Positions 1 to 8,210 of a stretch of DNA of 64,000 nucleotides are shown one piece after another. Each line of letters begins with the position of its first letter. The first letter of the stretch is position 1. Source of the stretch: an uncultured Prevotellaceae bacterium (GTDB lineage: Bacteria; Bacteroidota; Bacteroidia; Bacteroidales; Bacteroidaceae); NCBI GenBank assembly GCA_900315565.1, contig OMZS01000002.1, forward strand, positions 1 to 64,000. Direction: 5' to 3'. The translations under genes and the position numbers were made by a program. The notes beneath the pieces were generated by a model. That model was not told the origin of the DNA. It worked only from the letters and a program-made list of their open reading frames with translations, and searched no databases.

Positions 1-55
1 CGCTGTTACAAGTGAACTCCTTTCCGCAGAAGGCGCATTTTCTTGTCTTTCTCAT
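1..55 (-). CDS. Partial small Cys-ribbon protein (5' end only)
   Basis: Only the first 18 codons are in the window; they read MRKTRKCAFCGKEFTCNS. The ATG is preceded by a clear AAAAGGAG ribosome-binding site, which is unusual here and supports a real start. The CxxC pair followed by another Cys suggests a small zinc-ribbon or zinc-finger protein. The rest lies beyond the left edge, so function cannot be assigned. Confidence 0.45.
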   Translation of the reverse strand, partial: MRKTRKCAFCGKEFTCNS

Positions 56-115
56 TTGACTCCTTTTTATGTGGTTTTACAATCAATTTCTTGCAAACCG
101 CCACGGAGTGAACTA

Positions 116-243
116 TTGTCAATCATTGACAATCCTTGTCAACTCATTCCACGCTGTCACGCTCTTCAAATGAGGTCACTTCCTTGCTCCTTTCCCTCTC
201 GTTTCTCAGTCAACGGTTGTACACTCTTGTCAACTTTTGTCAA
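116..243. repeat. 10-bp-phased TTGTCAA/TTGACAA heptamers
   Basis: TTGTCAA, TTGACAA and TTGTCAA start at 116, 126 and 136, exactly 10 bp apart. Two more TTGTCAA start at 227 and 237, again 10 bp apart. They lie upstream of the partial minus-strand gene at 1-55. The helical phasing suggests a protein-binding or iteron-like site; this is inference. Confidence 0.45.
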
Positions 244-427
244 CCCTGTCCATAAGATGGCAAAATAAAAGCCCTCAAAATTCTCCGCGGTAGAAATGCG
301 TTGCAAAGGTAAGCGGTTTTTTGAGAACCACCAAAAAGCAAGTCTGAAGTGTTAAAATCTAAAAGTGGTTGATATACAAAGGTTTATCTCTATGTGTTTT
401 TCATTGTTTATTGTTGTTTTGAGGTCT

Positions 428-1048
428 CTAAATACAACCCTCGAAAGCATCGTTTTCGATGCTGGTCACGGAGTTGGGGATAGTGACGGAGGTCAGGCTA
501 CTACAACCCTCGAAAGCATAGTCATTGATGCTGGTCACGGAGTTGGGGATGGTGATGGAGGTAAGGCTGCTGCAGTTACGGAAAGCACAGGCTCCTATGT
601 AGGTCACGGAGTTGGGGATAGTGATGGAGGTAAGGCTTTCGCAACCATAGAAAGCATTCCAGTTGATGATAGTCACGGAGTTAGGGATGGTCACTGAGGC
701 CAGGTTGTTGCAACCAGAGAAAGCCCTTTCTCCGATGCTGGTCACGGAGTTTGGGATAGTGACGGAGGTAAGGCTGCTGCAATCTTGGAAAGCTTGGTAT
801 TCGATACTAGTCACTTTTAGAGATCTGTTCTCGTAAGTCACTTCATCAGGAATAACAACCGTTCCTGAATAGCTATTATAAGAACCATTATTGTTTGTCA
901 CACTCAGTTCCTTTCCGTCGTTGCTGTAGTTATAATAGATGGTTACCTTATCTTCATTCTCTACGGCGATGTCAAAGGCTAGTGCTTTGTAGCTAGAAAA
1001 GCTCAGGAGGGTGATGAGCAAGAGAGTTAATTGGATTGTTTTTTTCAT
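428..1048 (-). CDS. BspA-like leucine-rich repeat (LRR_5) surface protein, short
   Basis: The 206-residue product starts with a signal peptide (about residues 1-25, ending in ALAF). From about residue 85 it carries five tandem 23-residue repeats with the core [13 protein letters not shown] followed by AF.GC, the hallmark of the BspA/LRR_5 family. Such proteins are exported surface adhesins in oral and gut Bacteroidales. Family members are usually much longer and have C-terminal modules. This one stops two residues into a repeat unit (after EGC-I), so it may be a truncated gene. The coding repeat shows up in the DNA as 69-bp direct repeats between about 430 and 800. No operon partner is visible. 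Confidence 0.8.
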   Translation of the reverse strand: MKKTIQLTLLLITLLSFSSYKALAFDIAVENEDKVTIYYNYSNDGKELSVTNNNGSYNSYSGTVVIPDEVTYENRSLKVTSIEYQAFQDCSSLTSVTIPNSVTSIGERAFSGCNNLASVTIPNSVTIINWNAFYGCESLTSITIPNSVTYIGACAFRNCSSLTSITIPNSVTSINDYAFEGCSSLTSVTIPNSVTSIENDAFEGCI

Positions 1049-1154
1049 GTTTGTTTGTGGTTTAAATGGTTAAATGATGGTTGTTGTTTTGAATGTTTTG
1101 AATAGACAGAACATGCGTGATGGTTTCAACATTTCATGTTTATCGCCCTTGTTC

Positions 1155-1454
1155 CTAACTTCTTCTCTCATAAATCAGTTTTTTGTCTTGTTCTGCTGTT
1201 TCCTGCGCGAAAGGCAAAAGCGAGCCTTCGGGCACCAAGTCAATCTCGCGTCCCAACAGGTCTTTCAGGTCCATATACATTCCTCCCAGCGTGAAGAGAC
1301 TGAAATGGCCAGACATATCTGGCACAAACAGTATGTCCACATCGCTTTCGGGCGTTTCCTCGCCCCGGGCAAAAGAGCCGAAGAGCCATGCTTTCAGCAC
1401 GGGCTGCGTCTTGAAATATTCGGCTATTTGTTGTTTCATCTGCTCTGTGCTCAT
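1155..1454 (-). CDS. MNT-type minimal nucleotidyltransferase domain protein
   Basis: The 99-residue protein has the nucleotidyltransferase fold signature GSFARGEETPESDVDIL (GSxxRG followed by SDxDI), with the two metal-binding aspartates. Proteins of this size are commonly the MntA-type antitoxin half of HEPN/MNT toxin-antitoxin pairs, or lone NTase regulators. I place the start at the ATG at 1454. A longer reading from a TTG at 1484 overlaps the promoter -7 box and cannot be translated from that promoter. No HEPN (DUF86) partner lies on either side, so the gene looks orphaned. The domain call is firm; the role is not. Confidence 0.82.
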   Translation of the reverse strand: MSTEQMKQQIAEYFKTQPVLKAWLFGSFARGEETPESDVDILFVPDMSGHFSLFTLGGMYMDLKDLLGREIDLVPEGSLLPFAQETAEQDKKLIYERRS

Positions 1455-1480
1455 GGTTACTTGGTAGATGGTTTTCGATT

Positions 1481-1489
1481 GCAAATATA
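1481..1489 (-). promoter_or_regulatory. Promoter -7 box for the MNT gene
   Basis: Minus strand reads TATATTTGC, matching the Bacteroidetes -7 consensus TAnnTTTG. It lies about 27 nt before the ATG at 1454 and decides that start. Confidence 0.6.
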
Positions 1490-1686
1490 CAAAAATAATG
1501 TGGAAGTAATTGTTTTAATCAAAAATCTTTTTTCTTTTTGTGTTTTTCATTCACTTTTGTGCCGAATAATAACTATATAAGCAGGCTTAAATAACTTTGC
1601 CCTCGCGGTATGCAACGAACTTCGCCAGGCGCTCAAGGGCCTTGTAAAGGAAAGTGGTGTGTGAGTGAGTAAGTCTTGGAAATCCG

Positions 1687-1820
1687 CGTTCCAGTTGTTC
1701 CAATTAAAAATGAGACATATAACTCTCTTTAAATATTATATAACTAATTAATATATAAGTAGTTATATATAATATAAGGTAGATTGGAACATCAAAAATT
1801 TAATTGGAACAACTGGAACG
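1687..1820. repeat. 22-bp perfect inverted repeat around an AT-rich loop
   Basis: The arm at 1687-1708 (begins CGTTCCAGTTGTTCC) is the exact complement of 1799-1820. The 90-nt loop holds ATAACTAATTAATATATAAGTA with further inner palindromes (TATATAACT/AGTTATATA). The right arm and its extension are built from short repeats of GGAAC. It precedes the DUF3987 pseudogene at 1933 just as a similar structure at 30137-30296 precedes the intact paralogue. Confidence 0.75.
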
Positions 1821-1932
1821 GACGGAACTTTTGATAATTAATTTTTCATCTAAAAAGCTGATAACCAGTGAAATACGACGTTTCAAAACAAACTGCCCCT
1901 AAGATGCAAAACTCGGAAATGGGACAGAATGT

Positions 1933-2190
1933 GTGAAATTGCACCTCTCGCAGGCCTCAAAAGACCTGCAAAAACCGCTGGTTCCGATGATTTTCCCTAT
2001 ATTTGGCGCGCAAATGAGCGGCGTGGAATTTCAGTTTCCCGACCTCATTTGGAAGGAAACGACCAGCAAAATGGCCATCAGGTTGCAGAAAGTGGGGGTA
2101 AAAAGAGCCAATTTTCCTATTTTATGGAAGCCAATTGTCACGATTTCCGCCAGCACGACGAGCTGGAAGTGAGGAATGGATACACGCAAA
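1933..2190 (+). pseudogene. Frameshifted N-terminal fragment of a DUF3987-type gene
   Basis: The conceptual start LSQASKDLQKPLVPM matches LSQASRDMREPLVPM of the intact gene at 30346. Similarity then continues in a second reading frame: NGHQVAESGGKKSQF with EA and FRQHDELEV corresponds to MGHLIGPSGIGKAQL with EA and FRDHDEIEY. The frame changes near 2050-2070. Everything after the equivalent of residue about 100 is missing. The upstream inverted repeat is still present, so this is a decayed second copy of the island module at 29.5-33.4 kb. The match is by eye. Confidence 0.75.
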
Positions 2191-2668
2191 ACCTTGGTTT
2201 ATCATTTTGTTGTTAGATGTTACGCTCGCAAAGCATGGAGTTACACATCCCAACCCCTGTATTTCACACGGATTTTATTTTTATTCACGCAGAGGCGCGG
2301 AGGCATTTAGAGGGTTGGGAGATAATTTAAAGTTATGGAGGTTTTTAGAGGATAAGGAGTTAAGCGGCCAGGGGTCGCTATTCTCTGTTCCCTCTGTTCC
2401 TCTGTGTGAGAATATTCACCTCTGCGTGCTCAAGTCCCTCTGCGACTCTACGTGAGAAGATACTGACCCCACCCCGGCCTACGGCCACCCCTCCCCTACA
2501 AGGGAGGGGAGCGGCTGGCGCATTGGGAAATAAAAACTGCATGCAACCTCCCTTTTTCCTCTTTTACGGCCAGGGGTCGCTATTCTCTGTACCCTCTGTT
2601 CCTCTGTGTGAAATTTTCTCTCTATGTGCACCTTCCCTCCCTTGGGGAGGGACCGAGGGTGGGCCTCC
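2191..2668. repeat. Gene-free repeat region (45-bp direct repeat and GC-rich palindromes)
   Basis: No convincing gene. A 45-bp block beginning CGGCCAGGGGTCGCTATTCT occurs at 2365-2409 and at 2567-2611 with one difference. Near 2459-2512 is ATACTGACCCCACCCC followed by CCCCTCCCCTACAAGGGAGG; the same block recurs at 32811-32855. A third palindrome, CCTCCCTTGGGGAGGG, lies near 2636-2651. The palindromes resemble bacterial REP-type intergenic repeats. Confidence 0.65.
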
Positions 2669-5600
2669 TCAATGATACACAACAACTCCCCTGAGCTTTG
2701 CCCATGAGAGGTTGGGGCTGTAGGTGGTTTGGTAGATGCCGAGGCTGAGTTTGGGAGCAGACACCTCAACGGGGGAGCCAGGCATGTTGTGCCAGGTGAT
2801 GCCATCGCTGCTGGTACGGGCAAAGAGAAGGTTGCCACGACGCTCAAACTGCAGGATAGGGTCAAACTCATAGCCCTTGTAGTTGGGGTACTGAGGACGG
2901 CCCTGGCTGGTGGTAATGGTGAACATGTTGCCACAGTTATACAAGGGGAACACGCCCAGCTGATAGAGCTTGTCACCCTCCATGGCCAGCAGACCACACT
3001 CGTTGTAGCCCTTCACCTTGCGCTCTTTCAGCCCTTCCATATCCACGAAATGAGCCATCATGACAAAGTCGCCCTCCAGCTCCTGATAGATTTGTCCACC
3101 ATGGTTCAGCGGACTGCTCAGAAAGTCGGCTGAGGTGGCAGCAAGAGTCTGTTCTTCTGCTTTCTCAAACACCTGTTTCATGTGGGGAGAGAGTGTGAAA
3201 CGGCTGTCAGGGTCACTCTCGTCAAAGTCATCGTCACCCAATGAGGACTGGTGTTCATCCTTGTGAGCCAGATACATGGCCATGGCCTCGGGGGCTGTGG
3301 TGGCACAGGGCTTGATGGAGAACTGGCTCAGATAACCACGGAAACAGTTGGCTCCACTACCGTCGGCACCAATCACCACCTTTCCCTCGGGCCTTAGCAT
3401 GATGAAATTGTTCTGCTCGTGCAAGAGTTCTCCATCGCGGTAGATGCTTTCTTTCAAACCGTCGAAGGTCACCACCCAATGATGCCATTGGCCTTCTGAG
3501 GCTTTTACTGCCTCGGGCACACCACAACTCTCAAACGAGCCATTGTGGTTCACCAGTCCTGCTCCACGGTCAGAGCCCAGTCTCACTTCTGTAGTGGCCA
3601 GGTCGGCATGTGAACTGCTGAGTGACACCAACGTGGACACAGGTCCCACCTCGGTTTGCAGGGCCCAGGCACTAATGGTGTAAGGGGCATTATAGCGATA
3701 CACCTCTGGCAGACTTCTGTTGCTGGTGAGCATCTGAGAGCCATTGAAGAACAGCGCCCATCGGCCGTCTTTCACTCTGAGTCTGAGGGGTTTGTTGGCT
3801 GTCAGTTGGATGCCTTCGGTGGTCATCACTTCTGAAATGTCCATGGGCTGTTGGTGGCCTGAGGCCAATTTGTGTGCATCCAGGGTGAAAGAGGCATTCT
3901 GAAGACGGGCTTCTGGAAGCACATCCTTCTGGTGCATGCCGGGATAACCATCGTTTTGCTCTACATTGGTTTCGGGCAGCTGGGGTGACTTCTGCCACAC
4001 CTTCACATTCCATATAGCAGGCATGTGGCCGTTCTTCTGGGTGTCGGTAATGGTGATGCGCAGATAGCGGGCCTTGGTCTTTTTGTGGTCAATCATGGGT
4101 GAGCCCTGCATGGTGTTGCTGGTACGGTCGGCATAGAGGGTCCATTGCTGGCCATCCACAGAGGTCTCAATCTTGTACTGGTAGAAGAAGGTGGGATACT
4201 CAAACTCTGTCCACACCTCGCTAAACCTGATGGCCTTGCCCAGGTCTATCTGCAGCCATTCGTTGTGACGACCTCCATCCCAATTGGTATGGCGGGCTTT
4301 CCAGAGGGTGCCATTGTTGTTGTCAACAGCATACTCGGGCTTGAACCATTCATCATAACTGCTGCTGGCCGTCACCTTGGCGCCATAGGCCAGGTTCTGA
4401 TACTTCTGACCCGCCATCAGACCCACATTCTTGGCATCGTGGGTGGGAACAACGGGCAGTATGTGTCCCTCAGCATCGAACTTCAGCTCATCAATACACA
4501 CCTGACGGTTGAACCCATGCACGGCATGAGGATTGTTGTGGCGATGGTAAACCATGTAGTAGTGGCCGTTCTCTTCCAGTATGCTGTGGTGGCCAGGCCC
4601 ATGAATGGTGCCGTCGGCATTGGTCTCCAGTATGCAGCCCTGATAGGTGAAAGGTCCCATAGGTTCAGCCTTTGAAGTGGCATACTGCACTCGGTAGGTG
4701 TGGTCGTGGCAGGAGCCCGAGGAGTAGGTAAAGTAGTAGGTGTCTCCCCGTTTGAACACAAAGGGAGCCTCGAAGATGTCCTTCAGCTCGGTGTTGGGAA
4801 TGAGCCTTTTCTCAGCAAAAAACTCATCGGCAGCAATGGGGTAGGGAGCCTCCTCATGCCATCCACGGGCATCAGTACAGGCTGTTGGCCGTTTGCCACT
4901 CAGTCGGGCCACACCACAGCCAAAGCCCTCGTAAATGCCCCAGGTGGTGAAGTAGAGATACTCCTGCCCATCATCATCCCGAAAGAGCTGAGGGTCGAGT
5001 GTAATAACATTGTGCACATAGCGGTCGGGCACCATCACAGCATCTTCCTTGCCCAGAATGTTGTGCCAGGGACCTATGGGCGACTTGCCCTCACCAATGT
5101 TGATGTTGCAGGGTTCGCAGTAGTAGTAACGGTAGGTGGGTCCATCAGGAGAATCCTTCTGCTGCACCACATCGGGAGCCCACACCACCTCGGTGGTAGG
5201 CCAGTTCATCACAATGTTTTTCCAGTTGCTGAAATCCTTCGACACCCACACCTGGGCTGGTCCATAGCCATTGCCTGTGCCGTCGGTGGTGGCATAGAGA
5301 TAATAGGTGTCACCAAACTTGCGGATGGTGGGGTCGGCAAAATAACCAGGAATAATGGGGTTGCCAGCCCCGGGGGTGTTCCATTGGGCTGTGCCCTGTG
5401 GGTAGGCTGCCACTCTGAACGAATAGGCAAACTCCTTCAGATGGGCCTTGGGCTCAGGGTTCTCCTCGGTGGGCATGGGTATCTGCTGGTGCAGGGTGGG
5501 GGCTCCCATCACAATCAGGTACAGGTGTTTCAGCCGCTTGCCCTGAGGCACGTAAAAGCTGGCCCCATTCATGTCGCCATAAATCTCCTCATCGTCGGTA

Positions 5601-6646
5601 GTGATGCCTACAAACCCATAGCGCAGGTTCTCACCCCTCAGTTGCAGGCCAAAGCCCTCGGCACTCAAGTCCACCTTGTCGTCGAGCCTGATGGCATTAA
5701 ATCCATATTCCTCGGGGTAGTGTTTGGGGAGGAACCACCCAGAGCTGTCGGTCAGTTCTGTATCAAAGGTGCAGGCATACTTGCGGGTTTCCTTGCGGGC
5801 ATGCTTAAAATCGAAGTTCACCAGGTGCTGATAACCCCTGAACATCTCGTCGCAGAAAGCCTGCTGAGAGAGTCCATACATGCGCTTGTAGGTCATCACA
5901 GGGTCTTCACCCAGCTTGCCCTGACGGTAGAGCTCAGCTATTGATTTCCGTCCATGCAGGTCGCTCCACCATTGTATGACATAGGGCGAGTGGTAGATGT
6001 TCTCCAGGTGGAGGAAAGCCTTGTGGGTGAGCTTCTTGAAGGCTTCAAAGTGGTACAGCTCATCGGTTATCCAGTCGGGGTTCACCTGCCACAGCATCCA
6101 TTGTGAGGTCATCTCAAAAAAACCGCTTCCACCCCAGGCATCTCCCACCGAGTCGGCAGGTATCTGCAACTGGAACAAGTGACCCAGCTCATGAGCCATA
6201 CAGTTCATCTTCTCGTCCTGAATGCGGTTGGGAGCCACCCAAAGAGCCCCTATGAAGTTGTCGTAAGTGCCACCATAGGCAGTACCGTCGAGTGAGTAGT
6301 TCACCATCACCATCATCTTATACTGGTCGCACTTGGAGCCTGGCTTGGAGAACCCCAACGTGTCACGGAAGAAGGTGTAGAACTCCTGCACTCTGTCGCG
6401 CAGGTTCAAGAGGTTGAAACTCATGGGTTTGCCCTCCAGCATGGGTGGGTGGCTGGTGTCGTGTCCAAAGCCCCGCTCCCACATCAGTATCAGGTCGTCA
6501 GTCTGCATGCTTCGTTGCCAGCTCCACCTAGAAGTGTCAGCCTCAAGGTTCATTCCCCGCAGGTCCTCAGGAATATAAATCTTCTTTTGGGCACAGAGGC
6601 TCATGCAGCCCAAGGCTCCCAACAAAAATAGTATCACCCTTTTCAT
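2669..6646 (-). CDS. DUF6055 - GH43 - F5/8C - LamG multidomain secreted protein
   Basis: This 1325-residue protein has an N-terminal signal peptide (about 1-20). Residues about 25-420 form a DUF6055-type domain with the zinc-site-like motif AHELGH (HExxH at about 152-156). From about 429 (GYFADPT) to about 745 is a five-bladed GH43 domain: the base Asp in FADP, the DPQLFRDDDG motif (about 551), the acid in IFEAPF (about 626) and HGPGHHS (about 683). A discoidin/F5/8C carbohydrate-binding domain follows (about 755-886, ASSSYDE to YLRITITD). A LamG-like lectin domain (about 990-1130) and a C-terminal beta-sandwich (about 1185-1325) of the type seen after GH43 complete it. GH43 enzymes mainly remove arabinofuranose or xylose. 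It is the last gene of the locus, 125 bp after the CotH gene. The peptidase-like plus glycosidase combination in one chain is unusual. Domain calls are by motif. Confidence 0.85.
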   Translation of the reverse strand: MKRVILFLLGALGCMSLCAQKKIYIPEDLRGMNLEADTSRWSWQRSMQTDDLILMWERGFGHDTSHPPMLEGKPMSFNLLNLRDRVQEFYTFFRDTLGFSKPGSKCDQYKMMVMVNYSLDGTAYGGTYDNFIGALWVAPNRIQDEKMNCMAHELGHLFQLQIPADSVGDAWGGSGFFEMTSQWMLWQVNPDWITDELYHFEAFKKLTHKAFLHLENIYHSPYVIQWWSDLHGRKSIAELYRQGKLGEDPVMTYKRMYGLSQQAFCDEMFRGYQHLVNFDFKHARKETRKYACTFDTELTDSSGWFLPKHYPEEYGFNAIRLDDKVDLSAEGFGLQLRGENLRYGFVGITTDDEEIYGDMNGASFYVPQGKRLKHLYLIVMGAPTLHQQIPMPTEENPEPKAHLKEFAYSFRVAAYPQGTAQWNTPGAGNPIIPGYFADPTIRKFGDTYYLYATTDGTGNGYGPAQVWVSKDFSNWKNIVMNWPTTEVVWAPDVVQQKDSPDGPTYRYYYCEPCNINIGEGKSPIGPWHNILGKEDAVMVPDRYVHNVITLDPQLFRDDDGQEYLYFTTWGIYEGFGCGVARLSGKRPTACTDARGWHEEAPYPIAADEFFAEKRLIPNTELKDIFEAPFVFKRGDTYYFTYSSGSCHDHTYRVQYATSKAEPMGPFTYQGCILETNADGTIHGPGHHSILEENGHYYMVYHRHNNPHAVHGFNRQVCIDELKFDAEGHILPVVPTHDAKNVGLMAGQKYQNLAYGAKVTASSSYDEWFKPEYAVDNNNGTLWKARHTNWDGGRHNEWLQIDLGKAIRFSEVWTEFEYPTFFYQYKIETSVDGQQWTLYADRTSNTMQGSPMIDHKKTKARYLRITITDTQKNGHMPAIWNVKVWQKSPQLPETNVEQNDGYPGMHQKDVLPEARLQNASFTLDAHKLASGHQQPMDISEVMTTEGIQLTANKPLRLRVKDGRWALFFNGSQMLTSNRSLPEVYRYNAPYTISAWALQTEVGPVSTLVSLSSSHADLATTEVRLGSDRGAGLVNHNGSFESCGVPEAVKASEGQWHHWVVTFDGLKESIYRDGELLHEQNNFIMLRPEGKVVIGADGSGANCFRGYLSQFSIKPCATTAPEAMAMYLAHKDEHQSSLGDDDFDESDPDSRFTLSPHMKQVFEKAEEQTLAATSADFLSSPLNHGGQIYQELEGDFVMMAHFVDMEGLKERKVKGYNECGLLAMEGDKLYQLGVFPLYNCGNMFTITTSQGRPQYPNYKGYEFDPILQFERRGNLLFARTSSDGITWHNMPGSPVEVSAPKLSLGIYQTTYSPNLSWAKLRGVVVYH

Positions 6647-6652
6647 AGTTTT

Positions 6653-6771
6653 ATTTCACAATTTCACGATTTCACAATTTCACAATTTCACGATTTCACA
6701 ATTTATCATTTATCATTTATCATTTATCATTTAGCGAAGCGCCTCTCATTTATCATTTAGCGAAGCGCATT
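6653..6771 (-). repeat. Octamer (AAATTGTG) and heptamer (TGATAAA) array
   Basis: Read in gene sense, the spacer begins just after the CotH stop with two GCGCTTCGCTAAATGATAAATGA-like units, goes on with TGATAAA heptamers, and ends in AAATTGTG/AAATCGTG octamers directly before the start codon of the 2669-6646 gene. The GCG-CTT-CGC part can form a tiny hairpin. Confidence 0.7.
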
Positions 6772-8124
6772 TCAGGGATAGTTGCTGACGATATTATCCA
6801 TATACACAGCCCGTGAGTTCAGCCATTTCTCCATACGGTTGATTTCGGTCTTATAGTCTTTGTCAATAGGCCATCGCTGGGCATCTCGTTCCATAGCCTC
6901 GGCAGCAGCCTCTGCATAGGTCTTGGCCTCTGTCCAGAACTCAGCCATGATGCGTGGACGAATCTCCTTCCAGCGCCTCTTCACTTCAGCCACAAACTTC
7001 TTGCTCTTCCACATGTCGGTAAAGAAACTGGGAGTGTAGTCGTAATTGCTGATATGCCGGGCTGGGTCTGTGCCAAGTACAGTCTCGCGGTAGTCACTAA
7101 AATAGTTGTGCCCTGTCTTCATGTGTCCCCAGTCAAAGTCAAACCCGGCATCAAAGTCCCAGAGTGGCCCGAAGGTCCATTTCTTGTCGTCACCCTTGTC
7201 TTTGAAGAGATAAATGCTTCGCGGAGCAGCCACCTCCACATTGTATATATACTCTTGTGTCAGCAGATAGTCAATCATCACCCCAATGTCGCAAATCCTC
7301 TCCAGAGCCTCGTAGTCATGGCTGTGGATGGCCTCTTCGAGTGTGGCCAGAGCTCTTCGGGCATCGTCTGTGAGAGTTTCTGGCGTGGCATAGTCCTCAG
7401 CCTCAGGACTCTTCACGCACACGGGCATCCTATATACCTCCGACCAGAAGTTATCCTCTTCCTCAGGAGCTTCTGCAGGCCCGTCGTCCACATCAAGTGA
7501 CAACAGCCAGCCCTGCTTGCCGTTGATGTTCACCCGGCTCTTGCCTTGCTCCACCTGTTCTGTCAGCTGATACAGTCCCATGTAGTCGCCATTGAGAGTC
7601 AGCTCCACAAAGCGCGTATGGTTGGTGTAGGGCATGCCCAGTCCCTGTCCCATCTCAAACACAAAGGTGTTCATCAGGTGTGTAGGGTCACGATAGTTGG
7701 CCAACAGCACCCAGTCCTTCTCCTCGTCAAGTCCCAGGATAGAGGCTTTCTCATCCAGCTTCAGGCGGTAAGGTTTCTTCGGGTACCAGAGCCAGGTGGA
7801 ATTGCCCCTTCCGCGAATACTTCCACGGCCCTCATAGTTCCAGGCAGCAGAGTCCGACTCAATCCTAATGGTGCAAGCCCTACTGTCTTTCTTCTCCTTG
7901 GAGTCAACAGCCAGTCCCCCGTCAGTCTCAACGAAAAGCTTTGCCACACGATATTTTGCGGCATACACCTTGGCCGCAGGAGTTTCAGGGTTATCAGGAG
8001 TTTCCGTGGTCTCAGTCTCCGTGTTCTCCTTGGGAGCAGGTATCTGTTCCGGTTCATCATTCTCCCCAGAGCAGCCAGCCAGCAGCAGAGCCAGCAACAC
8101 GCCCGTAAGTAACTTTTTTCTCAT
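6772..8124 (-). CDS. CotH-kinase-like lipoprotein
   Basis: The 450-residue product begins with a lipoprotein signal (LLALLLAGCSG, lipid Cys at about 18) and an acidic Thr/Pro-rich linker. The rest matches the CotH family by its motifs RGRGNSTW (about 105-112), the YRLKLDEK strand, LIxLNGDYMGLYQLTEQVE and the WTFGPLWDFDAG loop that carries the metal-binding Asp. CotH proteins are atypical protein kinases in spore formers. In Bacteroidetes they are often surface lipoproteins in glycan loci, with unknown substrates. It has its own promoter with the same operator arrangement as the main locus promoters (8211-8274) and probably co-transcribes the gene at 2669-6646. Confidence 0.85.
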   Translation of the reverse strand: MRKKLLTGVLLALLLAGCSGENDEPEQIPAPKENTETETTETPDNPETPAAKVYAAKYRVAKLFVETDGGLAVDSKEKKDSRACTIRIESDSAAWNYEGRGSIRGRGNSTWLWYPKKPYRLKLDEKASILGLDEEKDWVLLANYRDPTHLMNTFVFEMGQGLGMPYTNHTRFVELTLNGDYMGLYQLTEQVEQGKSRVNINGKQGWLLSLDVDDGPAEAPEEEDNFWSEVYRMPVCVKSPEAEDYATPETLTDDARRALATLEEAIHSHDYEALERICDIGVMIDYLLTQEYIYNVEVAAPRSIYLFKDKGDDKKWTFGPLWDFDAGFDFDWGHMKTGHNYFSDYRETVLGTDPARHISNYDYTPSFFTDMWKSKKFVAEVKRRWKEIRPRIMAEFWTEAKTYAEAAAEAMERDAQRWPIDKDYKTEINRMEKWLNSRAVYMDNIVSNYP

Positions 8125-8210
8125 TCGTTTTTAGTTATCTTTTGTCAATTACTCAAAATCTCAATTCTTATTTGTCATTTATCATTTGTCATTTAGGGCG
8201 AAGCCCGATG

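Noticed and set aside
430-800. Regular repeats that could be mistaken for a CRISPR array
   Set aside because: The 69-bp repeats are in frame and encode LRR units; there are no unique spacers.
1455-1484. TTG start extending the MNT protein by 10 residues
   Set aside because: The TTG is part of the -7 box TATATTTG, so it cannot be in the mRNA from that promoter.
4700-5944. 414-codon plus-strand frame inside the GH43 gene
   Set aside because: Shadow of the minus-strand gene, which has full domain support; no promoter or start site.
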